Origin: Lysobacter firmicutimachus
Lineage (GTDB): Bacteria > Pseudomonadota > Gammaproteobacteria > Xanthomonadales > Xanthomonadaceae
NCBI RefSeq assembly: GCF_037027445.1
Contig: NZ_JBANDL010000002.1
Coordinates: forward strand, 3,472,001-3,536,000
DNA: 64,000 bases
Reading direction: 5' to 3'
Part shown: positions 45,573 to 55,403 of the stretch, in pieces
How the letters are laid out: each line of letters opens with the position of its first letter
Numbering within the stretch: the first letter of the stretch is position 1
Position numbers and translations under genes: made by a program
The notes under the pieces: model-generated
What the model was told of the DNA's origin: nothing
Database searches by the model: none
The model's input: only the letters and a program-made list of their open reading frames with translations

Positions 45573-46901
45573 ATGCTGGAACTTCTGATCGTCGCCGCCC
45601 TGATCGTTCTCAACGCCTTTTTCGCGATGTCGGAAATGGCGCTGATGACTTCGCGCAAGCTGCGCCTGAAGCAGATGGCCGAGACCAGCCGCGGCGCCCG
45701 CACCGCCCTGGCCCTGGCCGAACACCCCGACCACCTGCTTTCGACGGTGCAGGTCGGCATCACCGCGATCGGCGTGCTCACCGGTACCTTCGGCGGCGAA
45801 TCCATCGGCCTGGTCATCGCCGGCTGGATCAGCTCCGTCGTGCCGGACGCGGCGCAGTACGCGCGCAGCATCGGCATCGGCACCGCGGTCACCCTGATCA
45901 CCGCGTCCAGCGTGATTTTCGGCGAGCTCATCCCCAAGCGCCTGGCCCTGACCAACCCGGAGAAGATCGCCAGCACCGTGGCCGTCGTGCTCGACGGCCT
46001 GGCCCGTTTCGCCAAGCCGGTGGTGATGGCGCTCGGCGCGATCAACCGCGGCGTGCTGCGCCTGCTCGGGATCAAGGACGACGCCCGCAGCGAGATCAGC
46101 GAAGAGGAGATCCGCCTGCTGGTGACCGAAAGCCACGAGCAGGGCGTGATCGACGCCGACGAGCGCAAGATGATGAACCGCGTGCTCAGCCTCGGCGACC
46201 GCACCACCGAAAGCCTGATGACGCCGCGCACGCGGATCGCCTGGCTGGACGCGGCGGCGCCGCTGGAGGAGAACCTGGCGACCATGCGCGAGTCGCCGTT
46301 CTCGCGCTTCCCGGTCTATCGCGGCAGCGACCAGGACGTGCTCGGCGTGCTCGAGGCCAAGAGCCTGCTGGCCACCCTCGGCGTGCCGGGCGCGGTGCCG
46401 GACTTGTTCGGCCAGCTCAGCGAAGCCTTGTTCGTGTCCGAATCGACCCATGCGCTGAAATTGCTGGAGATCTTCCGCGAGGAGCAGCAATCGCTGGCCC
46501 TGGTGGTCGACGAGTACGGCGACGTCACCGGCCTGGTCACGGTCAACGACCTGATGGGCGCGGTGATCGGCCGGGTCCAGACCGCCGAGTCCGACGACCA
46601 GCCCGGCCCGGTGGTGCAGCGCGAGGACGGCTCCTACCTGATCGACGGCGCCCTGCCCCTGGAAGAGTTGCGCGAAGTCGTCGGCGGCGGCCGCTTGCCG
46701 AACGAGGACGAGCACGACTTCCATACCGCCGCGGGCATGGTCATCGCCCATTTCGGCCGCATCCCGCATGTGGGCGAGTACTTCGCCTGGACCGGCTGGC
46801 GGATCGAGGTGATCGACCTGGACGGCCCGCGCATCGACAAACTGCTGCTGCAACCGCAGGCGAGGACGCAGGAGTCCGGCGACGATGAGCTCGGCGGCTG
46901 A
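45573..46901 (+). CDS. CNNM/CorC-like transporter (hemolysin family, DUF21-CBS-CorC)
   Basis: The product is 442 residues: a DUF21 (CNNM) transmembrane domain (1-190, with four helices and FGELIPKRLALTNPEKIA), a CBS pair (about 215-340) and a CorC/HlyC domain at the C-terminus (EDGSYLIDGALPLEELREVV). Related proteins move Mg2+ or other divalent ions or control such transport. AGGAGG lies eight bases before ATG 45573, which rules out the TTG at 45567. It overlaps the next gene by 17 bases. Confidence 0.9.
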   Translation: MLELLIVAALIVLNAFFAMSEMALMTSRKLRLKQMAETSRGARTALALAEHPDHLLSTVQVGITAIGVLTGTFGGESIGLVIAGWISSVVPDAAQYARSIGIGTAVTLITASSVIFGELIPKRLALTNPEKIASTVAVVLDGLARFAKPVVMALGAINRGVLRLLGIKDDARSEISEEEIRLLVTESHEQGVIDADERKMMNRVLSLGDRTTESLMTPRTRIAWLDAAAPLEENLATMRESPFSRFPVYRGSDQDVLGVLEAKSLLATLGVPGAVPDLFGQLSEALFVSESTHALKLLEIFREEQQSLALVVDEYGDVTGLVTVNDLMGAVIGRVQTAESDDQPGPVVQREDGSYLIDGALPLEELREVVGGGRLPNEDEHDFHTAAGMVIAHFGRIPHVGEYFAWTGWRIEVIDLDGPRIDKLLLQPQARTQESGDDELGG

Positions 46902-47595
46902 CCGCGGCCCCGACGGCGGCGACGGCGACGGCGACGGCGAGCATCCGCGCTCGCGCCGCCGGCGCGGCCCGCGCCCGCACGAAGCCGGCACCCGCGCCCT
47001 GCTCGATGCGATCGTCGCCGGCGATCCGGACGAGGTGGTGCGCTTCGGCGACGTGTTCGCCGGGCTCGGCAACCGCTCCTTCGGCATGCTGCTGTTCGTC
47101 TCCACCCTGCCCGCCTTCATCCCGATCCCCGGGGTCGGCGGCGCGGTCAGCGGACCGCTGGTGGTGCTGGTCGGCTTGCAACTGCTGATCGGGCTGCGGA
47201 AACCGTGGCTGCCCGGCTTCATCGCCCGGCGCGGGCCGCACCGCCATGCCATGGCCAAGTTCCGCAACCTGTTGTCGCCATGGCTGGCGCGGCTGGAGCG
47301 CGTGGTCAGCCCGCGCGCGACGTATCTGCTCGACCATCGCCTGGCCAATGCCTTCACCGGGCTGTTGCTGATCCTGCTCGGCATCCTGCTGTCGCTGCCG
47401 ATTCCGTTCACCAACTTCCTGTTCGGCGCGCTGTTGCTGTTGTTCGCCTTCGCCCTGCTCGAACGCGACGGCAAACTGATGGGCCTGGCCTGGATCGCCG
47501 GCGCCGCCGCGGTCGGCGTATTCGGCATCCTCTCCGGCACCCTGGCCCAGACCGCGGCGGAGTGGATCGACCTGGCGGGCCGCAAGATCGGTTGA
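46885..47595 (+). CDS. ExoD family membrane protein
   Basis: The product is 236 residues: a low-complexity Asp/Gly/Arg N-terminus (1-35) and an ExoD domain with four to five membrane helices (ISVGNRSFGMLLFVSTLPAF-like segment near 60-85). ExoD was named for exopolysaccharide production in rhizobia; its action is unknown. It overlaps the CNNM gene by 17 bases, so they form an operon. The repeat array begins 28 bp after its stop. Confidence 0.85.
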   Translation: MSSAADRGPDGGDGDGDGEHPRSRRRRGPRPHEAGTRALLDAIVAGDPDEVVRFGDVFAGLGNRSFGMLLFVSTLPAFIPIPGVGGAVSGPLVVLVGLQLLIGLRKPWLPGFIARRGPHRHAMAKFRNLLSPWLARLERVVSPRATYLLDHRLANAFTGLLLILLGILLSLPIPFTNFLFGALLLLFAFALLERDGKLMGLAWIAGAAAVGVFGILSGTLAQTAAEWIDLAGRKIG

Positions 47596-47623
47596 GGACG
47601 CCCCCGACGGTCGCAGCCGCTTC

Positions 47624-48394
47624 TGTAGGAGCGGCGCAAGCCGCGACAACCGCAGCGACGTGACGCAAGCGTAGCTGCCGAAGCTCGGACAACCGGGCGT
47701 AGTCGTTCGCGTAGCCGGGCTTCGGAATGGCGGCGTGGTATCGCACCGCTGCAGTTGTCGCGGCTTACGCCGCTCCTACAGGGGCGGTGGATTCGGGCTT
47801 CGGCGAAGCAGCGCAGGTCGTGGGCGTGCTGCGCGTCCCGTGGTCGCGGCTTGCGCCGCTCCTACCCAGGAACCGCTACCAGTTTCGGCGTCTGTTTCTG
47901 TAGGAGCGGCGCGAGCCGCGACAACCGCAGCGAAGTGACGCGAGCGTAGCGACCGAAGCTCGGACAACCGGGCGTAGTCGTTGCGCAACCGGGATTCGGA
48001 AGGCGGCGTGGTATCGCACCGCTGCGGTGGTCGCGGCTTACGCCGCTCCTACAGGGGCGGTGGATTGGGGCTTCGATGTGGCCGCGCAAGCCTTGGGCGG
48101 GCTGCGCGTTCCGTGGTCGCGGCTTGCGCCGCTCCTACCCCGGAACCGCTACCGGTTTCGGCGTCTGTTTCTGTAGGAACGGCGCGAGCCGCGACAACCG
48201 CAGCGACGTGACGCAAGCGCAGCTGCCGAAGCTCGGACAGCCGGGCGTAGTCGTTGCGCGTAGCCGGGCTTCGGAATAGCGGCGTGGTATCGCACCGCTG
48301 CGGTGGTCGCGGCTTACGCCGCTCCTACAGGGGCGGTGGATCGGGGCTTCGATGTGGCCGCGCAAGCCTTGGGCGGGCTGCGCGTTCCGTGGCC
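47624..48394. repeat. Three-unit tandem array of about 275-bp REP-based repeats
   Basis: Units begin at 47624, 47899 and 48172 (periods 275 and 273); the third is cut off at the next stop codon. Each complete unit holds three REP-like palindromes: one TGTAGGAGCGGCGCAAGCCG in + orientation at its start, then two inverted copies (TCGCGGCTTACGCCGCTCCT near +133, and TCGCGGCTTGCGCCGCTCCT near +219). Between them is a conserved spacer with CGAAGCTCGGACAACCGGGC. Units are nearly identical, so duplication is recent or kept uniform. Confidence 0.93.
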
Positions 48395-48396
48395 GC

Positions 48397-50532
48397 TTAC
48401 GAGATCAGCAAGGCGCGGAATTCCTGGGCGTTGACCGGATGGCCGAGCCAGTAGCCCTGCGCCAGATCGCAACCGCGCTCGCGCAACACCGCGTACTGGC
48501 CCTCTTTCTCCACGCCCTCGGCGACCACGGTGATGCCCAGCGAATGCGCCATGGCGATGATCGCCGTGGTCAGGGCCAGGTCGTCCGGGTCGCGCAGCAC
48601 GTCGGCGATGAAGCTGCGGTCGATCTTGACCCCGTCCACCGGCACCCGGCGCAGATGGCTCAGGCCGGAAAAGCCGGTGCCGAAGTCGTCCAGCCACACC
48701 TTGACCCCGCTGGCGCGCAACCGCGCCAACAGATTGCTGGCGTGGATTTCGTCGCCGATCACCGCGGTTTCAGTCAGTTCCAGGTGCAAGTAGTGCGGCG
48801 CCAGCCCGGTGTCGTGCAGGCAGTCGGCCACGGTCTTGGGCAGGTCGCCGCTGCGCAGCTGGCGCGGCGACACGTTGACCGAAACGAACAAGGGCTCGGC
48901 GTCCGGGCGCGCCTTTTGCCAGGCCATCGCGTCCTCGCAGGCCGCACGCAGCACCTGCGGGCCCAGGGTTTCGATCAGGCCGCTCTGCTCGGCTACGTCG
49001 ATGAACACCGACGGCGCGATCAGGCCCTGCTCCGGATGCTTCCAGCGCAGCAGCGCTTCGGCGCCGACCATCGCGCCGTCGGCGAGGCGATACACCGGCT
49101 GGTACACCAGGCTCAGTTCGCCGCGGTCCCAGGCGCCGCGCAGCTCGTGCTCCAGATGCACGCGGCGCTCCACTGCCTGGTCCATCGCCCGGCTGTAGAA
49201 GCGGTAGCAGTTCTTGCCGGCGACCTTGGCCTGGTACATCGCGATGTCGCCGTTCTTCATCAACCCGGTCGCCCCGGACGCGTCTTCGGGGTACAAGGTC
49301 ACGCCGACCGAGGTGCCCAGGAACACCTGCCGGTCGTGGACCACGATCGGTTGGCCGAGCTCGCCGACCAGCACTTCGGCCAAGTGACTGGCGATGCCGC
49401 GGGCCTCGCCGTCGCGGTCGTCTTCGCCCTCGACCAAGATCACGAACTCGTCGCCGCCGAAGCGCGCCAGCAAGGCATGCTCGCCGCCGATCCGGGCCAC
49501 GGTCTGCTGGATGCGCTGGGCGAACTGCAGCAGCACCTCGTCGCCGGCATCGTGGCCGAGGGTGTCGTTGACCCGCTTGAAATCGTCGATGTCGGCGAAC
49601 AGCAGCGCCAGTTGGCCGCCGCCGTTGCGCAAGTGCAGCAGGCGCTGGTCCAGCGCTTCGCGGAACGCCAGCCGGTTGGCCAGCCCGGTGAGAGCATCGG
49701 TGTAGGCCATGCGGCGGATGTCGCGATCGTGCCGGGCCAGGCTCTGGCTCATGCGCCCGAACGCGCGCATCAGATCGCCGACCTCGTCGTTGCCCTGCCC
49801 GCCCGCGGGCGCGCTGTCGAACTGGCCGTTCTCGATCGCCTGCGCGGCGTCGGCCAGTTGCCGGATCGGATTGACCAGCCAGCGCTGGATCAGCCACAGC
49901 ATCAGCCCGCCCAGCGCGAGCAGGCCCAGGCTCAGCACCCCGACCCACAGCAGCTGGCGCCGGCCGAGTTCGTCCAGGCGCTTGCGCAGTTTGTCCAGGG
50001 CGCCGTCCTGGTAGGCGCGCATGGCCTTGAGGTCGTAGCCCACCCGCACCCCGCCCAGGCGCTGCTGGCCGATCTTGATCGGCGCCGACACGTCGAGCGT
50101 GGTCTCGGTCCATTGCGCATGCAGCCGTTGCGCGCGCACCACCTGCGCCGCCATCGCATCGTCCATGCGCTTGCCGTAGCTGGGGATTTCCTCGCTGCCG
50201 TCGTGGACGATGTTGCCGTCGCTGTCGTAGACCAGCACGTAGCGCACGCCGGGGTTGTTCATCGCCGCGCGGCCGAGTTCGCCGATCGCGTCCAGGTCGA
50301 AGTAGTACAGCGGGTTGGTCAGCGAACCGGCCAACTGCGCCACCTCGCCCTCGCCGTGCCGGCGCAGGCTTTCGGCCATGGTGTCGCGCATCGCCTCGCG
50401 GCTGATTCCGACCACCTCGGTCTGCATCCGCTCCTGCCGGCCGAGCAGCATCGCGATCAGCACCGTCACGACCAGGCAGGCCACCGCCATCATCGCCAGG
50501 AACTTGGCCTGCAAGCCGGCGCGCAGCTTCAT
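48397..50532 (-). CDS. GGDEF-EAL cyclic-di-GMP protein with periplasmic sensor and HAMP
   Basis: The product is 711 residues: two membrane helices (about 10-30 and 177-198) around a periplasmic sensor, a HAMP domain (about 199-250), GGDEF (RFGGDEF intact) and EAL (GAEALLRWKHPEQ, then VSVNVSPRQL, ELTE, DDFGTGFSGL). Both catalytic motifs look complete, so it may make and degrade c-di-GMP. No RxxD I-site precedes GGDEF. It overlaps the upstream binding-protein gene by four bases (ATGA), so that protein probably feeds its sensor. A repeat array lies against its 3' end. Confidence 0.9.
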   Translation of the reverse strand: MKLRAGLQAKFLAMMAVACLVVTVLIAMLLGRQERMQTEVVGISREAMRDTMAESLRRHGEGEVAQLAGSLTNPLYYFDLDAIGELGRAAMNNPGVRYVLVYDSDGNIVHDGSEEIPSYGKRMDDAMAAQVVRAQRLHAQWTETTLDVSAPIKIGQQRLGGVRVGYDLKAMRAYQDGALDKLRKRLDELGRRQLLWVGVLSLGLLALGGLMLWLIQRWLVNPIRQLADAAQAIENGQFDSAPAGGQGNDEVGDLMRAFGRMSQSLARHDRDIRRMAYTDALTGLANRLAFREALDQRLLHLRNGGGQLALLFADIDDFKRVNDTLGHDAGDEVLLQFAQRIQQTVARIGGEHALLARFGGDEFVILVEGEDDRDGEARGIASHLAEVLVGELGQPIVVHDRQVFLGTSVGVTLYPEDASGATGLMKNGDIAMYQAKVAGKNCYRFYSRAMDQAVERRVHLEHELRGAWDRGELSLVYQPVYRLADGAMVGAEALLRWKHPEQGLIAPSVFIDVAEQSGLIETLGPQVLRAACEDAMAWQKARPDAEPLFVSVNVSPRQLRSGDLPKTVADCLHDTGLAPHYLHLELTETAVIGDEIHASNLLARLRASGVKVWLDDFGTGFSGLSHLRRVPVDGVKIDRSFIADVLRDPDDLALTTAIIAMAHSLGITVVAEGVEKEGQYAVLRERGCDLAQGYWLGHPVNAQEFRALLIS

Positions 50533-51509
50533 TCGACCTCCGCGCGGACCCGCGCGACGCCGTCGCCGATGTGGTCGAGCGTGCGCTGCGAGGCGGCGTC
50601 GATCGGCAGGAAGCGGGTGGTCTTGAAGAAACGCAGCAGGGCCTCGCCCGCCTCCGGGTCGCCGGCGGCGTCGATCAGCACTTCGCGCAGCCGCGCGGCG
50701 ACCTTGGGATCCAGATCGCCGCGGACCAGTTCCAGCGCGCGCGGATAGTCCTCGCTGCGGCCGATCACCACCAGGTCGCGGCGGAACGCATCCGGCACCC
50801 GGCGCGGGTTGTCCCAGTCCAGGTTGCTCATCACCCCGGCATCGACCAGGCGCTTGTGCACCCAGGTCGAGATGTTCAGCTCCGAACGCGCGAACAGATA
50901 GCCCACCGCGCCGCGGTTGATGCGATCGGTCGGCGACAACAGGATCTCCAGCGCCAGGCCCTGTTCGAGCAAGGTCGCGGCGGGAACGAAGTAGGCGCTG
51001 GTCGAGGACGGGCGCTGGAAGGCCACGTTGTGGCCGCTGAGGTCCTTGAGCGTGCGCAGGCCGCTGTCGCGGCGCGCGAAAAACACCGAGTGATAGTGGC
51101 TGACCCCGTCGCGCTCGGTCAGCAGCAGCGGCCGCGCCTGCGCGCGCTGCCGCAGCAGCATCGCCGTGCCGGCGGTCTCGCTGACCCAGTCGACCCGGCC
51201 GCGGCGCAGATAGCTGGCCATCTGCTGCGCGTCCTTGGCCATCAGGATCCGGCCTTCGCGGATGCCGACGTCGGCCATGCGCGGTACCACGTAATCGAGC
51301 AGCGGCTTGAGCTGCTCGTAGTGCGTCTTGGGATCGTCGCTGATACGCCCCAGCACCAGCACATGCGCATCCGAGCCCTCCTTGTGGCTGCCGCGCAGCT
51401 CGTGCGACGCCGCCGTCGCGGCGAACGCGGCGAACGCGGCCCACAGGAGCAATGCCTGGACCAGGACCCGCCCCCACCGCGAACCGGAATTCCGCGCGCT
51501 AACGCTCAA
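50529..51509 (-). CDS. PhnD-like periplasmic substrate-binding protein
   Basis: The product is 326 residues with a signal peptide (to about AASHEL) and a PhnD/SsuA/NMT1-like periplasmic binding fold (LVLGRISDDPKTHYEQLKPL, then KDLSGHNVAFQRPSSTSAYF). No ABC permease or ATPase gene is nearby. Instead it is translationally coupled to the GGDEF-EAL gene, so it is likely a signal-binding partner for that membrane protein. The ligand is unknown. Confidence 0.87.
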   Translation of the reverse strand: MSVSARNSGSRWGRVLVQALLLWAAFAAFAATAASHELRGSHKEGSDAHVLVLGRISDDPKTHYEQLKPLLDYVVPRMADVGIREGRILMAKDAQQMASYLRRGRVDWVSETAGTAMLLRQRAQARPLLLTERDGVSHYHSVFFARRDSGLRTLKDLSGHNVAFQRPSSTSAYFVPAATLLEQGLALEILLSPTDRINRGAVGYLFARSELNISTWVHKRLVDAGVMSNLDWDNPRRVPDAFRRDLVVIGRSEDYPRALELVRGDLDPKVAARLREVLIDAAGDPEAGEALLRFFKTTRFLPIDAASQRTLDHIGDGVARVRAEVE

Positions 51510-51735
51510 CAGTCGTCACCTGGTCGGATTGCCTAGCGAGCGTAATCGAAACCGAGCCCGGACCGGAACCGGGGCCGCCCCGCCGTCCATCAGCCCGCGC
51601 CCCCGCCTCAGCCGCCCGATGGGCCGCCCGGCCCAAGGCATCGCACTCTCCGGGCCGGCTCTGCCGCGCTCGTTCGCACCGCCGGCCCCGGGAGCGGCCG
51701 CTCGCTTTCGCCGCAGCGAAGGCGCAGTCGCGACC

Positions 51736-52569
51736 TCAGCGCCGCTGCCCCGCCAACATCGCCGTGCGCTCCACGTCGGCCAGCACGCCGCGCAACAGCC
51801 GCACCTCGCGCTCGTCCAGGTCGGCGCGCAGGAACAGACGGCGCAGCTTGCGCATCGCCGCATCCGGCGTGCGGCCCTTGTGGAAATCGATCGCGTCCAG
51901 GGCGTCGCCGAGCTGGCCGAAAAAGCCTTCCAACTGCGCATGCGAAGCCGGCGGATCGCGGCGCTCGTAGGCGCCGCCGGCGGCGGTCGCGGCCAACGAG
52001 GCCATGCGCAGCTCGTAACTCAGCACCTGCACCGCGGCACCGAGGTTCAGCGAGCTGTACGCCGGGTTGGCCGGAATGTGCACCGCCGCATGGCACAGTT
52101 GCAGCTCCTCGTTGTCCAGGCCGGTGCGCTCGCGCCCGAACACCAACGCGACTTCGCCGCCGCCGCGGGCGCGGCCGTCGATGCGCGCGGCCGCCTCGCG
52201 CGGCGCCAGTTCTTCCAGGGCGATGCGCCGGCTGCGCGCGGTGCAGCCCAGCACCAGATGGCAGTCGGCCACCGCCGCGGCCAGGTCGGGCAGCACCGCG
52301 GCGGCCTCGAGCACGTCGTCGGCGCCGGCGGCCATCGCGTAGGCGTCGCGGTCGATCGGCTTTTCCGGGGCGACCAGGACCAGCCGCGACAGGCCCATGG
52401 TCTTCATCGCCCGCGCCGCCGAGCCCATGTTGCCGGGGTGCTGGGTGCCGACCAGGACGATGCGGATGCGGGCGGCGGCGGGGTCGGCCGCGGCGGACGC
52501 AGCCTCAAGTGAGTTGGCATTTTCGGGCGCCTGGAGCGGCGCCGGGGGGTCGCGGGGATCGGCGTTCAT
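51736..52569 (-). CDS. trmJ: tRNA (cytidine/uridine-2'-O)-methyltransferase TrmJ
   Basis: The product is 277 residues, a SPOUT (SpoU) methyltransferase: motif 1 TQHPGNMGSAARAMKTMG, motif 2 ALVFGRERTGLDNEEL and motif 3 IPANPAYSSLNLGAAVQV. TrmJ methylates the 2'-OH at tRNA position 32 using SAM. The first about 35 residues are Ala/Pro-rich and not part of the fold. It is divergent from suhB, an arrangement shared with enterobacteria. Confidence 0.92.
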   Translation of the reverse strand: MNADPRDPPAPLQAPENANSLEAASAAADPAAARIRIVLVGTQHPGNMGSAARAMKTMGLSRLVLVAPEKPIDRDAYAMAAGADDVLEAAAVLPDLAAAVADCHLVLGCTARSRRIALEELAPREAAARIDGRARGGGEVALVFGRERTGLDNEELQLCHAAVHIPANPAYSSLNLGAAVQVLSYELRMASLAATAAGGAYERRDPPASHAQLEGFFGQLGDALDAIDFHKGRTPDAAMRKLRRLFLRADLDEREVRLLRGVLADVERTAMLAGQRR

Positions 52570-52664
52570 GCGCAGATGGTAAACTCCCCGCCCCGGCCCC
52601 GCGCCGGTTGCGCTCTTTCTCCCCGCCAGTCCCGCCCCTCCTCACACGCTCGAGGCCGTAAGCC

Positions 52665-53483
52665 ATGCAGAAACCCGCCGTCACCCTCATGGTCAAAGCC
52701 GCACGCGCCGCCGGCAACGTCCTGCTCCGCCACATGCACCGCGTGGACGCGCTGAACATCGTCGAGAAGGGCCGCATGGACTACGCCAGCGAGGTCGACC
52801 GCCTCGCCGAGGCCGAGATCATCAAGGAATTCCGCCGCGCCACCCCGGACTACGCCATCCTCGGCGAAGAACACGGTCCGCTCGGCCAGGCCCGCTTCAC
52901 CTGGGTCATCGACCCGCTCGACGGCACCAGCAACTACCTGCACGGCATCCCGCATTTCTGCGTGTCCATCGCGCTGTGCGAGAACGGCGAGCCGATCCAC
53001 GGCGTGATCTTCGACCCGCTGCGCAACGACCTGTTCACCGCCAGCCGCGGCAGCGGCACCCAGCTCAACGAAAAGCGCGTACGCATCGCCGAGCGCAAGG
53101 AATTGAACGGCGCCATGCTGATTACCGGCTTCCCGCCGCGCGAGCGCGCCAACGCCAGCGCCCACCTCAAGTGCCTGGACAATCTGCTGATCGACGTCGA
53201 GGACGTGCGCCGCACCGGTTCGGCCGCGCTCGACCTGGCCTACGTCGCCTGCGGCCGCGCCGACGGTTACTTCGAAGCCGGGCTCAAGCCCTGGGACGTC
53301 GCGGCGGGCGTGCTGATGGTGCGCGAAGCCGGCGGCAAGGTGGTCGATTTCCGCGGCCGCCCGACCGGCCCGATGGACAACCGCGGCCTGCCGCCGCGGC
53401 AGATCGTCGCCGGCAACCTGCGCGTGGCCGACGCGCTGCAGCAGCGCATCGTCAACACCGGCTACGCCAACGCGTTCGACTGA
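52665..53483 (+). CDS. suhB: Inositol-1-monophosphatase SuhB
   Basis: The product is 272 residues with the metal sites [17 protein letters not shown] and [17 protein letters not shown] of the inositol monophosphatase family. E. coli SuhB hydrolyses inositol phosphates and also joins the NusA/NusG rRNA antitermination complex. Divergence from trmJ is conserved. ATG 52665 starts at [18 protein letters not shown]. Confidence 0.93.
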   Translation: MQKPAVTLMVKAARAAGNVLLRHMHRVDALNIVEKGRMDYASEVDRLAEAEIIKEFRRATPDYAILGEEHGPLGQARFTWVIDPLDGTSNYLHGIPHFCVSIALCENGEPIHGVIFDPLRNDLFTASRGSGTQLNEKRVRIAERKELNGAMLITGFPPRERANASAHLKCLDNLLIDVEDVRRTGSAALDLAYVACGRADGYFEAGLKPWDVAAGVLMVREAGGKVVDFRGRPTGPMDNRGLPPRQIVAGNLRVADALQQRIVNTGYANAFD

Positions 53484-53508
53484 GTTCCGACCCCAGCCGG
53501 ACACGCAG

Positions 53509-53537
53509 AACGCCGCGACCGGGTCGCGGCGTTTTCG
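53509..53537 (+). terminator. Rho-independent terminator after suhB
   Basis: AACGCCGCGACC-GGG-TCGCGGCGTT followed by TTCGTTT, 26 bp past the suhB stop. Confidence 0.85.
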
Positions 53538-53677
53538 TTTGCGCGGATGCGCCGCAAGCGCTGCGACGTGGCTGCGCCGCGGCTGCACGGGGCGCGGGCT
53601 TGCCGCACAATCGCCGCAACCGTGCCGTTGCGCTGCCGCGCCGGCGGGCGGCGCAGCCACGTCAACGGACGGACCCC

Positions 53678-54247
53678 ATGAGCAAACCCGAAATCTACGT
53701 CAGCACCGACGTCGAGGCCGACGGCCCGATTCCGGGCCCGCATTCGATGCTGAGCTTCGCCTCGGCGGCGTACCTGGCCGACAAGACCCTGGTCGCCACG
53801 TTCTCGGCCAATCTGGACACTCTGCCTGGGGCGCACGGACACCCCGACACGATGCGCTGGTGGGCCGACAACCGCGCCGCCTGGGACGCCTGCCGGCGCG
53901 ACCCGCAGGCGCCCGAAGCGGCGATGCGCGCCTACGTCGAGTGGCTGGACGCGCTGCCCGGAAAGCCGGTGTTCGTCGGCTATCCGGCCGCCTACGACTT
54001 CCTGTTCGTGTACTGGTACCTGATCCGCTTCGCCGGCCGCAGCCCGTTCTCGCATTCGGCGCTGGACATCAAGTCCTATGCGATGGCCGTGCTCAAGACC
54101 GATTACCGCGAATCGACCAAGCGGCGCATGCCCAAGGCCTGGTTCGACCGGCTGCCGCATACCCACGTCGCGCTCGACGATGCCATCGAGCAAGGCGCGC
54201 TGTTCTGCAACCTGCTCGCCGCCTCGCGCAGGGAGGCAACGGGTTGA
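53678..54247 (+). CDS. DEDDh 3'-5' exonuclease family protein
   Basis: The product is 189 residues, an RNase H-like exonuclease fold with motif [10 protein letters not shown] (DxE), motif [12 protein letters not shown] (Asp) and motif [14 protein letters not shown] (HxAxxD), so all four acidic residues plus His are present. It should degrade nucleic acid from the 3' end. It is short, with no accessory domain, and is not clearly RNase T or Orn. ATG 53678 has GGAC upstream, a weak site. Confidence 0.85.
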   Translation: MSKPEIYVSTDVEADGPIPGPHSMLSFASAAYLADKTLVATFSANLDTLPGAHGHPDTMRWWADNRAAWDACRRDPQAPEAAMRAYVEWLDALPGKPVFVGYPAAYDFLFVYWYLIRFAGRSPFSHSALDIKSYAMAVLKTDYRESTKRRMPKAWFDRLPHTHVALDDAIEQGALFCNLLAASRREATG

Positions 54248-54293
54248 GCGCAGCCGCCGCGCTCCGCCCCTCAGCCGCTGGCACCCCGCCGGA

Positions 54294-55145
54294 TCACGCG
54301 GCCCGCGCCGTCACCGTCCAGGTCGCGCCCATCATCGCGATGCCGCGCTCGCGCGCGAGTTCGCGCAAGGCCGCGCGCAGACGCGCCTCGGCGCGCACGC
54401 GCACCGCCGGCTCCTGCGCAGCGAGCAAGCGCGCGACCGGGCCGACCCGCATCACCTGGTCGTAGGCGTCGGCGGCGGCCGCATCCGGATCGTCGCCTTC
54501 GCCGAGGTAGAACGGCGCTTCGAAGGCGCGCAGCTCGACCGCGTCGAAACCGGCCTCGCCCAGGACCTGGCGCACCCGCTCGGGCTTGCCGAACGCGAAC
54601 GGGCCGGGCGCGTCGGGATCGGACGGCGGCAGCGCGATCGCCTCGGCGATCGCGCGCAGCGGCCAGCGATACCAATCGTTCCGGTCCGGCCCTTGCCAAC
54701 AGGCGAAGGCGAGCCGGCCGCCGGGCTTGAGCGTCTTGCGCAATTCGGCGAAAGCCGCGACGGGATCGTCGAAGAACATCACCCCGAAGCGCGAGAACAG
54801 CAGGTCGAACCGCGCCGGCGCGAACAGCGGGCGGCTGGCGTCGGCCAGGCGGAACTCGACCGGCAGCGCCAAGGCCGCGGCGCGTTCGCGGGCGCGGCTC
54901 AGCAAGGGCTCGGACACGTCCACGCCGGTCACCGAGCCGCCCTCGCCGACCGCACGCGCCAGTTCGAACACGGTCGCGCCGGCGCCGCAGCCGATGTCGA
55001 GCACCGCTTCGCCCGGCTGCGCTGCGGCCGCATCGAGCGCGTCGCGGCCGTAGGCGGCGGTGCGCCGGTCGAGCCAGTCGTTATAGGTCAGCCAGCGTTC
55101 GCCGACGGCGCCGTTCCAGTCTTCGATCTGCTGCCGATTTGCCAC
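54294..55145 (-). CDS. Class I SAM-dependent methyltransferase
   Basis: The product is 283 residues with a Rossmann methyltransferase core: motif I VLDIGCGAGATVFEL, acidic loop GVDVSEPLL, and FDLLFSRFGVMFFDDP. It resembles UbiE/MenG-like or generic methyltransferase-11 enzymes; the substrate is unknown. The start is a GTG at 55145 (VANRQQIEDWNG), preceded by AGGATG; no ATG is in frame nearby. It is a single gene. Confidence 0.85.
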   Translation of the reverse strand: MANRQQIEDWNGAVGERWLTYNDWLDRRTAAYGRDALDAAAAQPGEAVLDIGCGAGATVFELARAVGEGGSVTGVDVSEPLLSRARERAAALALPVEFRLADASRPLFAPARFDLLFSRFGVMFFDDPVAAFAELRKTLKPGGRLAFACWQGPDRNDWYRWPLRAIAEAIALPPSDPDAPGPFAFGKPERVRQVLGEAGFDAVELRAFEAPFYLGEGDDPDAAAADAYDQVMRVGPVARLLAAQEPAVRVRAEARLRAALRELARERGIAMMGATWTVTARAA

Positions 55146-55403
55146 GCCATCGCATCCTCTGTTCGGGGCGACCGCCGCACCCGGGCAGGTACGCGCGGGT
55201 TGCAAGAACCCGGTCGCCGGAAACCGATCGTCCGCCGCAACGCGGCAACGCCATGATGGCGCAACGGCCGAACAAAGCGGAACGGCCATGTCGCGCGGCG
55301 GCAGGGAGAAAGCAGAATCGGCGTTACCCGGCCGGCGGCGCCGGCGTCTTAGCACAAGGCTCCGACGCGCCCGCAATCGGGCGATCGCGAACCCGCCAGC
55401 CGG

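Noticed and set aside
47624..48394. Regular repeats considered as a CRISPR array
   Set aside because: The period is about 275 bp, spacers are repeated too, and no cas genes are near; these are REP clusters.
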